Source: Pseudomonadota bacterium (lineage in GTDB: Bacteria; Pseudomonadota; Gammaproteobacteria; Steroidobacterales; Woeseiaceae). From it: 64,000 bases of DNA. The stretch lies in the NCBI GenBank assembly GCA_022567295.1, contig JADFHE010000003.1, positions 38,721 through 102,720 on the forward strand. Direction: 5' to 3'. The position numbers were made by a program, and so were the translations under genes. This document shows, piece by piece, positions 10,814 to 22,214 of this stretch. The notes under the pieces are model-generated. The model saw only the letters and a list, made by a program, of their open reading frames with translations. It was not told where the DNA came from and searched no databases. Position 1 is the stretch's first letter; every line of letters begins with the position of its first letter.

Positions 10814-11605
10814 TCACGACCTTGCCGCCGTCGAAAAATCCCATCGATACGAAACGACAACAAGCATCAATCCCGCAAGAATCATCGGCGCACTGAGTAT
10901 CTGCCCCATCGTGACCCAGCCCAACGCCAGGTAATCCAGATGGTCATCGGGGACGCGATAGAACTCGACGAAGAAACGGAAAATCCCGTAGAACAGCAGG
11001 AACATTCCGGATACAGCGAGGTAAGGGCGCGGTTTCGATGAGTAGATCCACAGGATAAGGAACAGAACGAATCCTTCCAGAATTGCCTCGTACAGCTGCG
11101 ACGCATGAACAGAAACGCCGTTGACAACGAACGCCCACGCCACCTCGGTTTCCTTGCCCCAGAGCTCACCGTTGATGAAGTTGCCGATACGGCCAAAACC
11201 CAATCCTAACGGTACAATTGGCGCAACGAAATCGGTCAAGCTCCAGATCGAGCGACCGAGTCTGCGGCCGTACAACCACATAGCGATCATCACACCCGCG
11301 AGCCCGCCATGAAACGACATTCCACCCTGTGTGATCTTCAAAAGATAAAAAGGATCGCTCGTGAATTGATCCCAGCCATAAACAAGTGCGTAGCCGACTC
11401 GGCCACCCACGATCACGCCGAGCATGCCGTAAAACATGAGATCGTCGACCTGCTCCGAATTGACCGGCGAATCGCTGCGAGCGCAGCGGCGTTTCGCGAG
11501 CCACCAGGCCAGCAAGAAAGCGATAACATACATCAATCCGTACCAGCGCACTTTGAGCGGTCCGAGGGCAAAAATAATCGGATCAATCTCGGGATATGTC
11601 AGCAT
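10814..11605 (-). CDS. lgt: prolipoprotein diacylglyceryl transferase
   Basis: [36 protein letters not shown]. Confidence 0.94.
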   Translation of the reverse strand: MLTYPEIDPIIFALGPLKVRWYGLMYVIAFLLAWWLAKRRCARSDSPVNSEQVDDLMFYGMLGVIVGGRVGYALVYGWDQFTSDPFYLLKITQGGMSFHGGLAGVMIAMWLYGRRLGRSIWSLTDFVAPIVPLGLGFGRIGNFINGELWGKETEVAWAFVVNGVSVHASQLYEAILEGFVLFLILWIYSSKPRPYLAVSGMFLLFYGIFRFFVEFYRVPDDHLDYLALGWVTMGQILSAPMILAGLMLVVVSYRWDFSTAARS

Positions 11606-11692
11606 GAAATCCTGCCAGTCATCGACTTAAGACGCGTATCATAATCAGTTTCATGTGTGCGTCAAAGCAGGCGTCACCGCAGGAACTCGCAA

Positions 11693-13732
11693 ATGCCAAA
11701 TCGCCTCGCCGGGGAATCCAGCCCCTACCTGCAACAGCACGCCGACAATCCCGTCGACTGGTATCCGTGGGGCGATGAGGCTTTCGAGGAGGCCCGGAAG
11801 ACCGGCAGACCAGTGCTCCTGTCAGTTGGCTACTCCGCGTGTCACTGGTGCCATGTCATGGCGCACGAGTCATTCGAGGACGATGCAATAGCCGATGTCA
11901 TGAATCGCCTGTTCGTGAACATCAAAGTCGACCGCGAAGAGCGGCCGGACGTCGACAAGATCTATCAGACGGCACATCAGCTGCTGACGCAGCGCGGCGG
12001 CGGCTGGCCACTGACGATGTTCCTGGACGGTGATAATCAACGGCCGTTCTTCGGTGGCACTTACTTTCCCAATGTGCCTCGACACGGCATGCCGGCATTT
12101 GCGGACATTCTGCAAAAAGTTGCGACCTACTACACCGAGCAGCGCGACGAAATTCGCACGCAGAGCGATCAATTACTTAATGTTTTCAAAAAGTTAGACC
12201 CTTCTGCGAGCAACAATGACGGTGCATTGACCGCCACGCCGTTACAACGGGCGCGCGATACATTCGCGCAGACGTTCGACAGGGACTATGGCGGCTTCGG
12301 GTCGGCGCCGAAATTTCCACACGCTACAACAATCGACCGCATGCTGCGGCATTGGCACTCAAGTGCCACTGGGGCCGAACCTGATCTCGATGCGCTGCTC
12401 ATGTCGACACTGACCTTAACGCGCATGGCCGACGGCGGAATTTTTGACCACGTTGGCGGCGGATTTTGCCGCTATTCCGTCGATCGTTACTGGCAGATTC
12501 CCCACTTCGAGAAAATGCTGTACGACAACGGACCGCTGCTGGCGATGTATGCGCAAGCCGCGCTTGTGAGCGGTGAGAAGCTGTTCATCGATACGGCCAA
12601 CGCTACCGCAGACTGGATTCTCGCCGACATGCGTGCCGACAACGGTGGTTTTTTCTCGACACGTGACGCGGATTCTGAGGGCGAAGAAGGGTTGTATTAC
12701 TTGTGGACACCAGAGCAGGTACAGAAATTACTCGGTGACGACTATGACGTATTCGCGCAGCGATTTGGACTGAATCAGGATGCAAATTTTGAGGGCCAGT
12801 GGCACCTTACCGCCCGCGAGCCTGTCGCGGATGACGACGCGCACGCATTGATTGAACGCGCCAAGAAGAAACTGCTGAGTGAGCGAATGACGCGCGTAGC
12901 ACCGGGACGCGACGAGAAGCAGCTAACATCCTGGAACGCACTCGCCATCCGTGGGCTTGCGATTGCGGGACGCTCTCTGAATCGTCCGGAATTGACTGAC
13001 GCAGCGACTAACGCAGCCGATTTTATTATGAAAAACCTGATGCAGAACGGCCGTCTGCTAGCAAGCTACAAAGATGGCACGGCCAGGTTTCCGGCATATC
13101 TCGACGACCATGCGTTTCTGCTCGATGCCCTGCTCGAGTTGCTGCAATCGAACTGGAACACGAAGCATCTCGAGTTTGCGGTGCAACTCGCCGACCTGAT
13201 GCTCGAGCACTTCGAGGATAAAGAACAAGGCGCGTTCTTCTTTACCGCCAACGATCACGAGACACTGATACACAGGCCGAAGTCGCTGACCGATGAGGCT
13301 GTACCGTCGGGCAATGGTATCGCCGCATTCGCGCTGCAACGCCTGGGATTCTTGCTCGGAGAAGCCCGCTATCTGGGCGCCGCAGAACGAACATTGCGAG
13401 GTTCGTGGCACTCGATCACCGAGTATCCGCACGGGCATGTCAGTCTGCTGACGGCACTCGAAGAGTATCTGGCGCACCCTGAAGTCATCGTTATCCGGGG
13501 CGAAACCGAGGAGATTGAACGGTGGCGTGATGCAGCCGCAAGACTCTATGCCCCGGCACGGATGGTGTTCGCGATCGAGTCAAGGGAAAAAAACCTGCCG
13601 GGTGTCTTGGCGGACCGAACAGCGGTCGATGGAGAAACGATTGCCTATAAGTGTGTCGGCACGCATTGCGAGATGCCCGTGACAACCTGGCAGGCATTGG
13701 CCGAACAACTTGACACAGCGGACGGCCACTAG
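11693..13732 (+). CDS. thioredoxin domain-containing protein (DUF255/YyaL family)
   Basis: [34 protein letters not shown]...[19 protein letters not shown]. Confidence 0.9.
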   Translation: MPNRLAGESSPYLQQHADNPVDWYPWGDEAFEEARKTGRPVLLSVGYSACHWCHVMAHESFEDDAIADVMNRLFVNIKVDREERPDVDKIYQTAHQLLTQRGGGWPLTMFLDGDNQRPFFGGTYFPNVPRHGMPAFADILQKVATYYTEQRDEIRTQSDQLLNVFKKLDPSASNNDGALTATPLQRARDTFAQTFDRDYGGFGSAPKFPHATTIDRMLRHWHSSATGAEPDLDALLMSTLTLTRMADGGIFDHVGGGFCRYSVDRYWQIPHFEKMLYDNGPLLAMYAQAALVSGEKLFIDTANATADWILADMRADNGGFFSTRDADSEGEEGLYYLWTPEQVQKLLGDDYDVFAQRFGLNQDANFEGQWHLTAREPVADDDAHALIERAKKKLLSERMTRVAPGRDEKQLTSWNALAIRGLAIAGRSLNRPELTDAATNAADFIMKNLMQNGRLLASYKDGTARFPAYLDDHAFLLDALLELLQSNWNTKHLEFAVQLADLMLEHFEDKEQGAFFFTANDHETLIHRPKSLTDEAVPSGNGIAAFALQRLGFLLGEARYLGAAERTLRGSWHSITEYPHGHVSLLTALEEYLAHPEVIVIRGETEEIERWRDAAARLYAPARMVFAIESREKNLPGVLADRTAVDGETIAYKCVGTHCEMPVTTWQALAEQLDTADGH

Positions 13733-14039
13733 AACGCGTACAGGGGCTTCTGAGTCATTCAATCATCGCGGGCATTTGCAAACTACGCCTTTTTATCCTT
13801 ATGGATAAGCGCTTAGTACGTCACCCGTTACTGCTACGACACCTGAAGCGTTTGGATCTTTGAACACTATGGGCAGTGATTCAATCTGCAGACCGGAATT
13901 TTTTTGCACGGCGGGTTTTCGGTCTGTATAAACTCATTCGCCGTCTTCGCCCGGCTATTTGTACATCGTGTCCGCATAGGAAATGCCGGCGCACATAAGC
14001 ACCAGCAACGGTAGGACTACAGGAAAGAATTGCGCCGGC

Positions 14040-16838
14040 TTACGAGCCAAATTCCGTTCGCCTCCAGCCATCCTTGCCACGGCGAATTTCATACGCTGGC
14101 CAGTACTCATTGTCCAGTTTCAACGTAATGACTTCGGCTGTTCCATTCCAGGTCACGGTCTTCAGACGCACCGATTCACGGTCCTCGATATCTTTTACGG
14201 CATCAATAAACGCCTGTAGATTCGGTATTGTCGTTCCATTGACTTCGACTACCCTTCGGCCAGCCCACAGACCGTATCGCGTTGCTGGAGAACCGTAGTT
14301 GAAATACGCTACGTAGACGCCGTCAGTCGCGATGCCGCGCTGCGCCGCCATCGCGCGATGCGGGTCTTGCAACAACGCGCCTGCCCATGACACGGCTCGT
14401 TCGATTCCGCGTCCGCTTAAGGCAACCGTCTTAATGGTTAGTTCCTGTACCTCGTCATTGCGCCAGACAGTGACAACCACTTCGGATTTCTGTACAGCCT
14501 TTTCCAGCGCTCTGTATGACGTCACAATTCGACCGTCAATCGCAAGCACCATATCGCCATTTTTAAGCAGCTGCGCTGCCGGTGTGTTCGCGACCAATCG
14601 GATTACGCTCAGCGCCCGTCGGTGCGTTGGATTATTATCTGCAAGCCGCGCAATCCATTCTTCGTCAACGCCCATCTTGCGAGCAGCAAATAGTGGCGCG
14701 TAAACGAATTCTGCTTCGAGTGAGTAAAAAGGCTTGCCTTCGCGAACGATGTCGATGAACTGCTCAATAACTTCACTGCCCACGCCGCGATTCAACTGTG
14801 ACGCATCTCCGCTGCTGTGCAGAACAAAGCTCGACCAACTTGCGGTAACACGGCCCTTTTTGTCGACCAGCACGCCATCATAATCGGTCGGCGCTGTTAC
14901 CAGATCGATACCCTCTATGTTCGAGTCGCGAAAGCGCAGTGTTCTGGACAGCGGCAGTAACAACGGATCGACCGAGGAGACGGTGCTGTGCTGATGCACC
15001 AACTGATGATCGGCTTTGATGCCGACCACCCAAACATCGTCACCAGGTTTTAGCGGCGTCGAATTAAATTGTGCGGTTTTGACCGGTGTGTCGCCGATAC
15101 TCTTCGGATCGTAGGATACGATTGCGAAATTGTGCAGCGGATGCAGCTGCTCGATCTTGCCTTTCACCTCAAGCGATCCGGCAAACGTTATTTTCACGTC
15201 ACCGATGGCAATAGGGACCGTATTTCGATCAACGAGAACGTAACCGCGCTCTTTGTCGACAATAAGGCCGGTACCATAGTAATGACGATCCGCAACACCG
15301 GATAAGGTGTACGGTAAATCGAACGTTACGACGACCAGCGAGGGCGCAATTTCCCTGACGCGCGGGTCATCGTAGTCTGTTAGTTTCGTACTGCCGATTT
15401 CTGCTGGCTTCGGCGCCGGTCCATCCGCCAGCGAGCGGCACGGCCATGAACCCGTCGTATCGTCACGAGCGCATCGTCTGACCGGAAACCAGACACGATC
15501 CATCTCCAGCAGTCGAACGACAGAATTCTGCGGATTCTCCATATTGACGTAGCGAACCTTGGCACGTTCGCCGTCGGCAAGCTGATCCAGCGCGGCTTCG
15601 AAATCATCGAGATCGGAAATGGGTTCACCATCCATCTCCACAATTACGGCGCCACGCGGAATGGCTGCTTTCGACAGCAGGTACCCTGGGTTCGCAACGT
15701 AGACACCTTTCGGTTGCCGGTTGTAGTGACGCGCTTGCTGATAAGACAGCGTGTTAACTATCCCGTCGCCAATCTCCAGATACTCGTCCGGTGTAATCGC
15801 GTGCAAGTCCTCAACCGCAATCTTGTGAATGATCGACCGGCCACCGCGCTCAACTTCGATTTCAATTTCTTTTCCAACAAGGTTATCGAGTATCGCTTCG
15901 AGTGGCACGAATTCGGTCACCAGCTCGCCGTCAATTCTGATGAGGATGTCGCCCGACGCCAGTTTTCCCGCCGCCGGCGAATTTGGAATAACCTGGTCAA
16001 CGGTCAACATGCCCGTCTGCTCGGGATTCTTGGATCGTGCCAACCGTTCGGACTCCGCCGTTAACCCGAGTCTTTTCAATTCGTCGTATGCTTTATGATG
16101 GAAAATCGTCTGCAGCGTGCCCCGCGAAACCGGCCTGCCGGCACGCAACTCCTTAAGCGCACGATCGATACGGTCGAGCGGCAAGAAAAAACTGCTCGCG
16201 GCAGAACTGTTTGCGCCGGCATTCAACGCGACCACTTCGCCATCTATGTTTACAACAGGAGATCCAGACGAACCGCCGGATGTGCTTGACGCTGCCTGAT
16301 AGTAGAACGTATTGAAGTCGTTGTATTTTCCGCGTCCGTATTCGGGGGCCTTGCGATCCAGTCGCGCGATAGTGCCTGCGAGAATCGACAGCTGTTCACC
16401 GGCATCATTGCCAATGACGCGAATCTCTTTCCCAACACCTGCACCTGTCGGCACCAGCGGCAATTCCACGGGTTCAAGGTAGTGCAGGTCAGCCGGGTCA
16501 TAGCGGAAAAACCCGAAGTCGTGCACAGGGTCACGATAAATCGGCGTTAACCGAACTTCCTCATTGTTGCGGAATATAGCCTCAGCAATTACCGGGCCCG
16601 GCGTAACAACATGCCGGTTGGTCAGAATAATGCCACGTTCGGCATCGACGACGAATCCAGTTGCCTGAGTCGAAGAGTTCCACTCCGTATCGAATGCGCG
16701 CGTACTGTCCACACGGATAGAGACCACACCGGACGATATACGCTCAAGTGTTTCAGTCCACGCCGTGTCCTCGGCGGCTGTCGCCACCGTGCCTGCATGC
16801 AGCAACGCGATTGTCGCCAGAATCCTGACCTTTGCCAT
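14040..16838 (-). CDS. tandem HtrA/DegP-like serine protease with PDZ domains; second protease domain degenerate
   Basis: First domain has TNRHVV, PVHDFGFF and GGSSGSPV; second repeat has VDRNTV, PLHNFAIV and no GxSGxP; N-terminal signal peptide. Confidence 0.85.
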   Translation of the reverse strand: MAKVRILATIALLHAGTVATAAEDTAWTETLERISSGVVSIRVDSTRAFDTEWNSSTQATGFVVDAERGIILTNRHVVTPGPVIAEAIFRNNEEVRLTPIYRDPVHDFGFFRYDPADLHYLEPVELPLVPTGAGVGKEIRVIGNDAGEQLSILAGTIARLDRKAPEYGRGKYNDFNTFYYQAASSTSGGSSGSPVVNIDGEVVALNAGANSSAASSFFLPLDRIDRALKELRAGRPVSRGTLQTIFHHKAYDELKRLGLTAESERLARSKNPEQTGMLTVDQVIPNSPAAGKLASGDILIRIDGELVTEFVPLEAILDNLVGKEIEIEVERGGRSIIHKIAVEDLHAITPDEYLEIGDGIVNTLSYQQARHYNRQPKGVYVANPGYLLSKAAIPRGAVIVEMDGEPISDLDDFEAALDQLADGERAKVRYVNMENPQNSVVRLLEMDRVWFPVRRCARDDTTGSWPCRSLADGPAPKPAEIGSTKLTDYDDPRVREIAPSLVVVTFDLPYTLSGVADRHYYGTGLIVDKERGYVLVDRNTVPIAIGDVKITFAGSLEVKGKIEQLHPLHNFAIVSYDPKSIGDTPVKTAQFNSTPLKPGDDVWVVGIKADHQLVHQHSTVSSVDPLLLPLSRTLRFRDSNIEGIDLVTAPTDYDGVLVDKKGRVTASWSSFVLHSSGDASQLNRGVGSEVIEQFIDIVREGKPFYSLEAEFVYAPLFAARKMGVDEEWIARLADNNPTHRRALSVIRLVANTPAAQLLKNGDMVLAIDGRIVTSYRALEKAVQKSEVVVTVWRNDEVQELTIKTVALSGRGIERAVSWAGALLQDPHRAMAAQRGIATDGVYVAYFNYGSPATRYGLWAGRRVVEVNGTTIPNLQAFIDAVKDIEDRESVRLKTVTWNGTAEVITLKLDNEYWPAYEIRRGKDGWRRTEFGS

Positions 16839-16963
16839 AGCCTTCCAAAAAAATAAACGGGTCGATAACCGGGCCTTACGCCCAACAGTACTGATCTCGA
16901 CTGCCTGGGTGGGCAGCGGTTCCCTATTTCAACAAAAACAGCGACTAAGCGCGACCACCAAGA

Positions 16964-18478
16964 TCACGTTTCGTCAGGTCGATAGGCCAGATCCAGCTGC
17001 CGCGCAGCTTTGACGTCATCGAGGCGACGGACCGGCATCCCGTACGGCGCGCCCTTGAAATCGACGCCTTCTTCCTTCGCCGCAGTGGCGATCTCGATCA
17101 TGGCTGTGACGAAGTTATCCAGCGTTTCCTTGCTCTCAGTCTCGGTCGGCTCGATAAGCAGGCATTCTGGCACGAGTAACGGGAAATAGGTCGTCGGCGC
17201 ATGGTAGTTTTTGTCGAGCAACGCCTTGGCGATATCCATGGCGGTCAGGTTCACCGACTTGGCTTCGCGCTTCAATGTTACGATGAATTCATGACTTGCG
17301 CGCCGGGTTGGGAACGCGAGCTCGAAGCCTGCCGCCTGCAATCGCGCGGCCAGATAATTTGCATTCAAGGTTGCGTACTCGGAGACGCGCCGCATGCCGG
17401 CCCGGCCAAGCATGCGCATATAGACATAGGCGCGCAGCAAAACGCCGGAATTACCCATAAAACCCGACAGCCGACCGATGCTTTGCGGAAAGTCTTCTTC
17501 GACCAGCCAGTCGTATTGGGGTGCCACGTGCCCTTGGGGTGCCACGTGCCCTTGGGGTGCAGCATCGCTTTTGCCAACAATCGGAATCGGCATGAACGGC
17601 AACAATCGATCGTTGACGCCCACCGCACCCGACCCGGGACCACCTCCACCATGCGGCGTCGAAAATGTCTTGTGCAGATTCATGTGAATGACATCGAACT
17701 TCATATCACCCGGCCGAACTTTTCCGAGAATAGCGTTCAGATTAGCGCCGTCGTAATACAGCAGCCCGCCAGCATCGTGAACAAGATCGGCAACCTCCTT
17801 GATACGGCGTTCGAACACTCCCAAAGTCGACGGATTCGTCAACATGATGCCGGCCGTTTTCGGACCAACCGCCGATTTGAGTGCATTGAAGTCGATATCG
17901 CCTTCCGGTCCTGTCGGCACTTCCCTGACAACGCAAGCGCACATTGTCGCTGTGGCCGGATTGGTTCCGTGCGCCGCGTCGGGACAGATGATTTCGATGC
18001 GCTCATGATCGCCGCGCGCTTCATGGTACGCCTTGATCATCGCAACACCAGCGAGCTCGCCTTGAGCACCTGCCATTGGCGTCAGTGATACACCCTTCAT
18101 GCCCGTAACGTCTTTTAGCATTTCTTGCAGCTCGTACATGCAACTCAGGAAACCCTGTCCATGACTGACAGGTCCCAACGGGTGGCGTCCGGCAAATTCC
18201 GGCAACATAGCCAGAGCATTGCATGCGCGCGGGTTGTATTTCATCGTGCATGAGCCCAATGGGTAGAACTGCGTATCAATCGAAAAATTCATCTGCGACA
18301 GACGCGTGAAATGCCGCACAGTCTGCAATTCAGATGCTTCCGGCAAGCGTGGCTTGTCGGTGCGCAGCATCGACTTTGGTATCGCGGACGGCGAAACTTC
18401 CGCGGGCGCCTGCGCGAACGCACGGCGACCCGTGCGTGACTTATCAAATATCAGATCGCCGCCGGTCAGATTAATCAT
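16964..18478 (-). CDS. gcvPB: glycine dehydrogenase (decarboxylating) subunit 2
   Basis: [21 protein letters not shown]-like motif, [24 protein letters not shown]-lysine motif. Confidence 0.94.
   Translation of the reverse strand: MINLTGGDLIFDKSRTGRRAFAQAPAEVSPSAIPKSMLRTDKPRLPEASELQTVRHFTRLSQMNFSIDTQFYPLGSCTMKYNPRACNALAMLPEFAGRHPLGPVSHGQGFLSCMYELQEMLKDVTGMKGVSLTPMAGAQGELAGVAMIKAYHEARGDHERIEIICPDAAHGTNPATATMCACVVREVPTGPEGDIDFNALKSAVGPKTAGIMLTNPSTLGVFERRIKEVADLVHDAGGLLYYDGANLNAILGKVRPGDMKFDVIHMNLHKTFSTPHGGGGPGSGAVGVNDRLLPFMPIPIVGKSDAAPQGHVAPQGHVAPQYDWLVEEDFPQSIGRLSGFMGNSGVLLRAYVYMRMLGRAGMRRVSEYATLNANYLAARLQAAGFELAFPTRRASHEFIVTLKREAKSVNLTAMDIAKALLDKNYHAPTTYFPLLVPECLLIEPTETESKETLDNFVTAMIEIATAAKEEGVDFKGAPYGMPVRRLDDVKAARQLDLAYRPDET
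17516..17560 (-). repeat. In-frame tandem repeat, 18-bp unit (ttggggtgccacgtgccc), about 2.5 copies
   Basis: Two identical 18-bp units at 17516-17533 and 17534-17551 plus a partial copy; encodes [15 protein letters not shown] in GcvPB. Confidence 0.95.
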
Positions 18479-18986
18479 CTATTTCAATTCCAAGCGCGCG
18501 GAATGCCGCGCGATAATCCGGTTCTCTGGTGATGTCTTCAATGTGCTCCTGGTGCACAATCGTATTGTTCTCATCCAGGACAACGACAGCCCGGGAAAAC
18601 ATGCCGGCGAGTGGACCGTCGATGATCTGCACACCGTAATTTTCGCCGAATCCAGCGTGGCGAATCGCCGACAGGCCAATGACGTTGCTGAGCTCATGCT
18701 CTTCCTGAAAACGTTTGTGAGCGAATGGCAGATCGTACGACACCATCAGCATAGCCACGTCTTCAACTTCTCCCGCCAGGCGATCAAATTCGACGACCGA
18801 CTTCGCACACACGTCGGTATCGATGCTAATGAAAATATTTAAGACTTTTCGCACACCCATCCAGTTCGCAAACGATACATTTTGCAAATCCGTATTGACG
18901 AGTGAAACGTCCGGGGCTCGACTGCCTACGGCTGGCAATTCGCCGTGTATGCGATAGCTGGTATTGTTGTGTTTAATTTTAGCCAC
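18471..18986 (-). CDS. tpx: thiol peroxidase (Tpx-family peroxiredoxin)
   Basis: [18 protein letters not shown]...[13 protein letters not shown]...[30 protein letters not shown]. Confidence 0.9.
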   Translation of the reverse strand: MAKIKHNNTSYRIHGELPAVGSRAPDVSLVNTDLQNVSFANWMGVRKVLNIFISIDTDVCAKSVVEFDRLAGEVEDVAMLMVSYDLPFAHKRFQEEHELSNVIGLSAIRHAGFGENYGVQIIDGPLAGMFSRAVVVLDENNTIVHQEHIEDITREPDYRAAFRALGIEIDD

Positions 18987-18997
18987 TTGCTTTCCTG

Positions 18998-20365
18998 TTA
19001 CCCGCTCTTAACGTTGCTGGCGGCCATGACGTCCGCAAAGGCCGCTATGTATGTCTCGATGTCCTGTGCAGTTTTCGTTTCCGTAACGCAGACCAGCAGC
19101 GCATCCGCACCTGCGTACGACGTCAGGTCAAATCCGCCGAGAATGTCTCGCTCAGCCAGCCTATCCAGCAACGGCGCAACGGGTCGATCCAGTTTTAACG
19201 CGACTTCGTGAAAGAACGGTCCGTCAAAGAGTCGTTCGACTCCGTTGATCGAGCACAATCCGTCCACGAGTGCTGTCGTATTAGCGTGCGACGCATTCGC
19301 GATACTGACGAGACCCTCGTAGCCCAGCAGAGACATATAAATCGTAGCTGCGGTGACCATGAGGCCCTGATTGGTGCAGATGTTCGAGGTTGCTTTGGAG
19401 CGACGAATATGCTGTTCGCGTGCCTGCAATGTCAGAACGAAACCGGGCTTCCCGTCAAGATCAGTTGTACGTCCGACAATCCGGCCCGGCATCTGACGAA
19501 CGTGTTTTTGTTTGCACGTCATGAAGCCAAAGTACGGCCCACCCGATGACAACGGGACTCCCAGCGGCTGCCCTTCACCGCAGGCGATGTCAGCACCCTG
19601 TTCGCCCCACTGCCCCGGGGGCTTGAGTAGTGCCAGCGAAATTGGGTTGACGACAGCCAGGACGAGAGCACCCTGAGCGTGTGCCCAGTTGGTCAGCCGG
19701 TCTACATCATCCAGCGTTCCGGCAAAAGACGGCTGTTGCAGCACTACAGCGACGGGTTCACGGCCGTCGGACAATTGCTCAAAGTTAATGTTGCCGCTCA
19801 TAGAATCCCGCGGCAGGCGCTCGAACGTCAGCCCCTGGGCTCCGCATATAGCGGCTGCTACTTGCTCGTAAACCGGATTTACGCCGGGCGCCAGCAATAT
19901 GCGACCTGTCTTCACTCGCCGATTGCTGCGAACGGCCATCAACGACGCTTCAGCGAGCGCCGACGCACCATCATATAACGAGGCATTGCTGACAGCGAGC
20001 CCGGTCAGCTCCGTCATCATCGTCTGGTATTCGTATATCGTCTGCAGCGTGCCTTGACTGGCCTCGGCCTGATACGGCGTATACGCGCTGTAGAACTCGC
20101 CGCGTGTGGAAATGTCCCAGACTGCTGTCGGTATGTGATGCTCGTAAGCACCGGCGCCAATAAAGCACATCGGCGTACCGTCCAATTTCGCGCGCTCGCG
20201 CATCAATCTCGAGATTTCCATCTCGCTCAAAGCGTCGGGCACATGGTGCAAATGCTCGATCATCAGTTCCGCAGGAATCTCGTCAAACAGATCGGCAATG
20301 GAGTCGGCCCCGATTGTCTTGAGCATCTCCTGCGTGTCTTTCTCGGTATGAGGTATGAAAGGCAT
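18998..20365 (-). CDS. gcvPA: glycine dehydrogenase (decarboxylating) subunit 1
   Basis: [43 protein letters not shown]. Confidence 0.95.
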   Translation of the reverse strand: MPFIPHTEKDTQEMLKTIGADSIADLFDEIPAELMIEHLHHVPDALSEMEISRLMRERAKLDGTPMCFIGAGAYEHHIPTAVWDISTRGEFYSAYTPYQAEASQGTLQTIYEYQTMMTELTGLAVSNASLYDGASALAEASLMAVRSNRRVKTGRILLAPGVNPVYEQVAAAICGAQGLTFERLPRDSMSGNINFEQLSDGREPVAVVLQQPSFAGTLDDVDRLTNWAHAQGALVLAVVNPISLALLKPPGQWGEQGADIACGEGQPLGVPLSSGGPYFGFMTCKQKHVRQMPGRIVGRTTDLDGKPGFVLTLQAREQHIRRSKATSNICTNQGLMVTAATIYMSLLGYEGLVSIANASHANTTALVDGLCSINGVERLFDGPFFHEVALKLDRPVAPLLDRLAERDILGGFDLTSYAGADALLVCVTETKTAQDIETYIAAFADVMAASNVKSG

Positions 20366-20373
20366 TGCTCTTG

Positions 20374-20769
20374 TCAGTCGTCCAGGTTGTCGATAAATTC
20401 TTGATATTCGTCCGGTGACATCAACGCACTTTCGTCTATTCCGCCGGCCGGTCGCATGCGAACAATCCAGCCATCCCCGTACGCGTCCGAGTTAATATTC
20501 TCCGGATCATCGGCCAGAACTTCGTTCACGGCAACGATATTGCCACCCATCGGTGCATACACGTCGGAAGCCGCTTTTACAGACTCGACCACGGCCATCT
20601 CGCCGCCTTCCTCGATGTCCTGCCCGACTTCTGGTAGCTCGACGTAGACCAGATCGCCCAACGCGCCCTGCGCGTGGTCGGTAATCCCAATCGTAACTGA
20701 GCCATCTTCCTCTCGCCGCAACCACTCGTGGTCTTTTGTGAACAGAAGATCTCCAGGTAATTCATTCAT
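20374..20769 (-). CDS. gcvH: glycine cleavage system H protein
   Basis: [51 protein letters not shown] lipoyl motif. Confidence 0.96.
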   Translation of the reverse strand: MNELPGDLLFTKDHEWLRREEDGSVTIGITDHAQGALGDLVYVELPEVGQDIEEGGEMAVVESVKAASDVYAPMGGNIVAVNEVLADDPENINSDAYGDGWIVRMRPAGGIDESALMSPDEYQEFIDNLDD

Positions 20770-21871
20770 CGTGCTTCTCCCATAAGTTTATTCGAATCTG
20801 TCCGTTGCGTACAAATGGCGTCTTAACGACGCGTACGTTCAGGAGTTTGCCTCTGACGTCGACCACTGCGCGGTCATAATCGCCGGATGGCACTCGCGCC
20901 AGTGCAATTGATTTGCCAATAGTCGGCGAGTAACCGCCGCTCGTGATGACACCCTCACCGACTCCCTCGACGATGACTTTCTGCTGGTTCCTGAGCACAC
21001 CACGGTCTTCCAGCAGCAGACCGACGAAGCGCTGTACACCCGCGGAGTTCCGAAGCGCGGCAAGCGCTGTGCGGCCGATGAAGTCGCGATTCTCAGGCTC
21101 CCATGCGACGGTCCAGTTGAGTCCGGCCTCAAGGGGCGAGATGGTTTCGTCCATGTCGGTGCCGTACAGGTTCATCGCAGCTTCCAGGCGCAATGTGTCA
21201 CGAGCGCCCAGTCCACACGGTGCTACGCCGGCGGCGAGCAAGCGGTCCCATACGACCGGCGCTTCGGCGGCAGGCATGCAGATTTCCCAGCCGTCCTCAC
21301 CGGTGTAACCCGTACGTGCAACGAACATGTCGCCCGCCCGCAGGCCATTGAACGGTTTTAACGCCAGCGCCGCTTTGCGATATTCGGCACCAATACACGG
21401 TGCCGCAAGTTCTCTTGCATTGGGTCCCTGTACAGCAACCATGGCCAGTTCGGCGCGCTCGGCAACGGCAACATAGTAAGGGCCAGCCTGATTACGAATC
21501 CAGGCCAGATCTTTGTCGCGGGTGGCAGCATTGACGATCAGCCGGTAGTCGGTGTCGGACATGAAGTAGATGATCAGGTCATCGATCACGCCACCGTCGG
21601 TATTCAGCATGCAGGTGTAAAGCGCCTTGCCGTACTCCTTTAGCTTGGCGACGTCGTTCGCCACCAGGTATTGCAGAAATTCAGTGGCACGCTCGCCGGA
21701 CAGATCGACGATTGTCATATGGGATACATCGAACACGCCCGCGTATCGCCGTACGGCGTGATGCTCCTCTTTTTGTGAGCCGTAGTGCAGCGGCATATCC
21801 CAGCCGCCGAAATCGACAATGCGAGCACCGGCCTCGTGATGTTTGTTGAACAACGGCGTTTTGGATCCCAT
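20762..21871 (-). CDS. gcvT: glycine cleavage system T protein (aminomethyltransferase)
   Basis: [38 protein letters not shown]; the ORF upstream of 21871 runs through the riboswitch and is artefactual. Confidence 0.95.
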   Translation of the reverse strand: MGSKTPLFNKHHEAGARIVDFGGWDMPLHYGSQKEEHHAVRRYAGVFDVSHMTIVDLSGERATEFLQYLVANDVAKLKEYGKALYTCMLNTDGGVIDDLIIYFMSDTDYRLIVNAATRDKDLAWIRNQAGPYYVAVAERAELAMVAVQGPNARELAAPCIGAEYRKAALALKPFNGLRAGDMFVARTGYTGEDGWEICMPAAEAPVVWDRLLAAGVAPCGLGARDTLRLEAAMNLYGTDMDETISPLEAGLNWTVAWEPENRDFIGRTALAALRNSAGVQRFVGLLLEDRGVLRNQQKVIVEGVGEGVITSGGYSPTIGKSIALARVPSGDYDRAVVDVRGKLLNVRVVKTPFVRNGQIRINLWEKHDE

Positions 21872-21895
21872 TAGCTCTTGTATCTCTATGCAACA

Positions 21896-21931
21896 ATTAA
21901 AAAGAGTGGCAGGCGCATCCGGCCTGCCACC
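21896..21931 (-). terminator. Intrinsic terminator of the glycine riboswitch expression platform
   Basis: Minus strand GTGGCAGGC...GCCTGCCAC stem followed by CTCTTTTTAA. Confidence 0.85.
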
Positions 21932-21932
21932 C

Positions 21933-22112
21933 CTCTGTCCTTGGTTACCTGAGAGATCAATGACCATGTCCTGCGAGACTGGGTCACATACCCCTTCGGT
22001 GGGCCGTTTCGGCCGCTCTCCAGAGCTAATCAGCGTACTCAGTCCTTCTGCCTGAGCGTTTCCGGGCGTGTTGCGCCTTCGGCGCCCCGATTGAACGGGG
22101 TCTCTTCTGGGC
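21933..22112 (-). promoter_or_regulatory. Tandem glycine riboswitch (two aptamers) upstream of gcvT
   Basis: Minus strand reads AGAGACCCC...GCGCCGAAGGCGCAA...CGCTCAGGCAGAAGGACTGA, then TCTGGAGAGCGGCC...CCACCGAAGGGGTATG...TCTCAGGTAACCAAGGACAGAGGGG; precedes the gcv operon. Confidence 0.93.
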
Positions 22113-22214
22113 ACGCTATGGATTAGTGCGCGCAATCATAGCCAAGTGCGTCCGCGGTTGCCAGCAGCCTATAGGCAAGTAACAATTGCAGGCAATCGAA
22201 TCCGGGACTTACGA

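Noticed and set aside
9515-11605. folA-thyA-lgt minus-strand cluster as something unusual
   Set aside because: This grouping is common in proteobacteria; nothing atypical seen.
13889-13926. CAGACCG...CGGTCTG hairpin in the gap between the DUF255 gene and the tandem HtrA gene
   Set aside because: Only 7 bp with a long loop in a convergent intergenic region; the poly-T lies inside the loop, so it is not a clean terminator or an RNA I can support.
17201-18088. 295-aa + strand ORF opposite gcvPB
   Set aside because: Antisense shadow ORF of a strongly conserved gene; no family resemblance.
21872-22135. 88-residue N-terminal extension of GcvT in the ORF track
   Set aside because: It translates the glycine riboswitch and terminator; the real start is the ATG at 21871.
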